Notes under the pieces: model-generated | What the model saw: only the letters and a program-made list of their open reading frames with translations | Told to the model about the DNA's origin: nothing | The model's database searches: none | Position numbers and translations under genes: made by a program | In this document: positions 62,442-64,000 of the stretch, piece by piece | How the letters are laid out: the number at the start of each line of letters is the position of its first letter | Position numbering within the stretch: the stretch's first letter is position 1 | Source: DLKC01 sp002478885 | GTDB taxonomy: Bacteria > Bacteroidota > Bacteroidia > Chitinophagales > Chitinophagaceae | DNA length: 64,000 bases | Direction of reading: 5' to 3' | NCBI GenBank assembly: GCA_046329585.1 | Contig: JAXLUI010000001.1 | Location: forward strand, 3,348,001 to 3,412,000

Positions 62442-62963
62442 TTATTTAATAAATGTCGCGTAACCGCTTTTAGTATAATTGACATAGCCATCTACATTGA
62501 AATAGCGGCGATATTGATATAAAGTCGGAATGATTTTTTGTCCATTTTGTATAATTGAGTTTATAGGATTAGTACAAATGCATTTCCAGCAACTGACTTC
62601 TGTTTTAGGGCTTTCTATGGCGGAAATCGAAATAGTATCTTTTTTATGCGGAAGGATCAGTTGCCAATCATTATCCGGCATTAAATTATTTTGAGCACAA
62701 CACACTGTATCAAAGTCTATGATCGTAGTGTCTGAAAATGTGTAAAATCTATTTGAGTCAACACCATTTTTTATAAAAGTATATGAGGAAACAAGTTGAG
62801 AAAAATTGCCTCCTTTTTCGAATTGTCGCAAAATGACTGTGTCAAAATCATGAGAAGAAAAGCCAATGAAAACCGGAATAATTGCTGAGTTGTTACATGG
62901 CACTGTCCTGTTGCAAGATGTCAAAATGGCCAGGATAAAATATAATTTTAAAAATGTTTTCAT
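62442..62963 (-). CDS. Lipoprotein of unknown function
   Basis: 173 residues with a lipobox (KLYFILAILTSC, Cys17). Cys-rich mature part (TVPCNNSAIIP, TVCCAQNNLMP, VSCWKCICTNPIN), with no known domain. AT-rich codon use, like its neighbours. No functional guess is possible. Confidence 0.65.
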   Translation of the reverse strand: MKTFLKLYFILAILTSCNRTVPCNNSAIIPVFIGFSSHDFDTVILRQFEKGGNFSQLVSSYTFIKNGVDSNRFYTFSDTTIIDFDTVCCAQNNLMPDNDWQLILPHKKDTISISAIESPKTEVSCWKCICTNPINSIIQNGQKIIPTLYQYRRYFNVDGYVNYTKSGYATFIK

Positions 62964-63376
62964 TTGTGCATCGCGGCTTCTGTTTCAATGCTGATTTCGA
63001 TTATGTTTTAAAGGTACATGTTGTTGGTGAGTGGGTAAGACTTTTGTTAACCGGATTTTATTACTGGTAACGTAACTATCAAGCGATAAATTAGATGGCT
63101 TTAATTCAGTGAGGTCGCAGGTTGATGGTAAAATAAATCCGGTCGATAAAAATCATCTCCGGGCAATCAGCTATAGGTATTTATAATTTGTTTTACCGGC
63201 AGTTGTATTTCATGGCATCGCCTGTTGCCACGCTCGGTTCAGGTTTCTGTTTTCATGTGATCAAATAAAATTCGTAGCTAAATCCACTATTCACATTTCC
63301 ACTCTCACGTCTCACGTACCATATCCCGCCGCTCCCCATTCACTGCAGCGAAATTATTAGCCTATTTGGGGGTAAA
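62964..63376. other. AT-rich intergenic region, about 410 bp
   Basis: Contains the right copy of the imperfect direct repeat (63085-63216) and a decayed interspersed-element end (63208-63233). No gene seen. Confidence 0.5.
63085..63216 (+). repeat. Right copy of the imperfect direct repeat
   Basis: See the left copy (61076-61206); about 2 kb apart, in direct orientation, flanking the serine hydrolase and lipoprotein genes. Confidence 0.45.
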
Positions 63377-64000
63377 CTATTTCGCAACATACATTTCAAA
63401 CCAGTTAAATTTTTCTCTAATGATATTTTGCTTCTCCGTTTTCAAATAGCTTAAAAAAGCATTGGCAACCAGGGAAAAACCTTTTCCTTTCAGCCAGATC
63501 AGGTTCCAGACTGATTTCACCGGAAATCCTTTTACCGGTATAATTTGAAGTTCGCCATTGTTCAATTCATTCTTAATGCCAATTAATGGCATGATCGAAA
63601 AACCCATCCCTGCGATTACCGCCTGCTTTACGGCTTCATTGGAAGTGAGTTCCATTTTCTTTTTAACGGGCAGCTTGTTTTTTAAAATAAATTGCTCCAT
63701 CACATGTCTTGTTCCCGAACCCGCCTCCCGGTAAATGAGCGGTATCTGCTCGAATATTTTTTTGTCGTACATTTTATCTTTAAATCTTGTGTCTCTATTG
63801 CCCACTAAGTAAAGTTGGTTCTGCATCAGTTCCAGCTTGGCTAATTTTAAATGCGTTGGTATAACAGACACTAACGAAAAGTCAACTTCATTATTTTCTA
63901 AGCTTTTAACCACTTGCGATTTGTTGGTTACATCCAGTTGCAACGCAATGTCTTCATGCTGTTTTAAAAAGCCGGAAAGAAAATACGGTATAATATATTT
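63377..64000 (-). CDS. LysR-family transcriptional regulator, partial (5' end beyond the window)
   Basis: The frame stays open to the window edge at 64000: codons continue as KYIIPYFLSGFLKQHED, typical of the start of the LysR co-inducer domain. The visible 207 residues show SLVSVIPTHLKLAKLELMQN, YREAGSGTRHVMEQF (GSGTR motif of CysB/CbbR-type ligand domains), SNEAVKQAVIAGMGFSIMP and the VWNLIWLKGKGFSLVA end. The N-terminal HTH is not in this window. Which pathway it controls is unknown. Confidence 0.88.
   Translation of the reverse strand, partial: KYIIPYFLSGFLKQHEDIALQLDVTNKSQVVKSLENNEVDFSLVSVIPTHLKLAKLELMQNQLYLVGNRDTRFKDKMYDKKIFEQIPLIYREAGSGTRHVMEQFILKNKLPVKKKMELTSNEAVKQAVIAGMGFSIMPLIGIKNELNNGELQIIPVKGFPVKSVWNLIWLKGKGFSLVANAFLSYLKTEKQNIIREKFNWFEMYVAK

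Noticed and set aside
61076..63216. Integron-like gene cassettes with attC sites
   Set aside because: No matching RYYYAAC/GTTRRRY pairs and no integrase.

Overview
The window is chromosomal DNA of a Bacteroidota bacterium, most likely family Chitinophagaceae (inference). The evidence is: three secreted proteins end in a type IX secretion (T9SS) type-A sorting domain with the YPNP motif; SprB-type and PKD-like repeats are present; lipoproteins are numerous; start codons mostly lack Shine-Dalgarno sequences; several starts are preceded by a TAnnTTTG -7 element; and the HU / TPR / tiny basic protein / RNase G order is typical of the phylum. I saw no rRNA, tRNA, CRISPR, transposase, integrase or phage gene.

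Layout. 0-9 kb: the 3' part of a beta-CASP metallo-beta-lactamase RNA hydrolase, then a 2405-residue secreted protein (glycosidase-like barrel, jelly roll, four ~434-residue repeat modules, T9SS tail). 9-16 kb: an outer-membrane barrel protein with an HExxH peptidase-like domain and a TolB-like propeller, a small SH3-like protein, NagB and two SDR-fold oxidoreductases. 16-21.6 kb: a radical SAM enzyme of the MJ0619/Tes family and a DUF1501 plus PSCyt1/DUF1549/DUF1553 pair. 21.8-27 kb: a Ca2+-type P-type ATPase broken by an in-frame amber codon, and a UvrD/PcrA helicase. 27-35 kb: two tandem secreted sulfatases fused to MopE-type Asp/Cys repeats, PKD-like domains and T9SS tails, then a DUF1080 protein. 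35-42 kb: a lipoprotein, a lactonase-like MBL protein, homogentisate dioxygenase, a ROK kinase, a YfcE-type phosphoesterase and a Tat-signal aminotransferase. 42-46.5 kb: HU, a TPR protein, a 31-residue basic protein, RNase G and a lipoprotein. 46.6-60 kb: LysS, an outer-membrane protein, a DUF3052-like protein, an M48 protease, TsaE, alanine dehydrogenase, a papain-like protease with a DUF4384-like tail, a DUF4442 protein, a haem-binding protein, EngB, a gluconokinase and a C39-like lipoprotein. 60-64 kb: a visibly AT-richer end with small hypothetical proteins, a serine hydrolase and a partial LysR regulator.

How the genes fit together. The secreted sulfatases, DUF1080 protein, DUF1501/PSCyt1 pair, giant glycosidase-like protein, NagB, ROK kinase and gluconokinase suggest use of sulfated or amino-sugar polysaccharides. 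There is no SusC/SusD pair, so this is not a canonical polysaccharide utilisation locus. The rest is housekeeping.

The strongest unexplained signal is an interspersed intergenic element. Its core is close to TTGCGTCGCACACTTGTAC, usually preceded at 30-50 nt by a CCCGGC-like box and often by a T-run. I count 13 clear copies plus several decayed ones, in both orientations, essentially all between genes; about half lie just after a stop codon in the same sense. It may be a REP/MITE-like element or a structured 3'-UTR element and I do not recognise it as a named family. Other points worth checking are the amber-split ATPase, the sulfatase-MopE-T9SS fusions, the 31-residue basic protein, the Tes-like radical SAM enzyme and short 11-bp tandem arrays.
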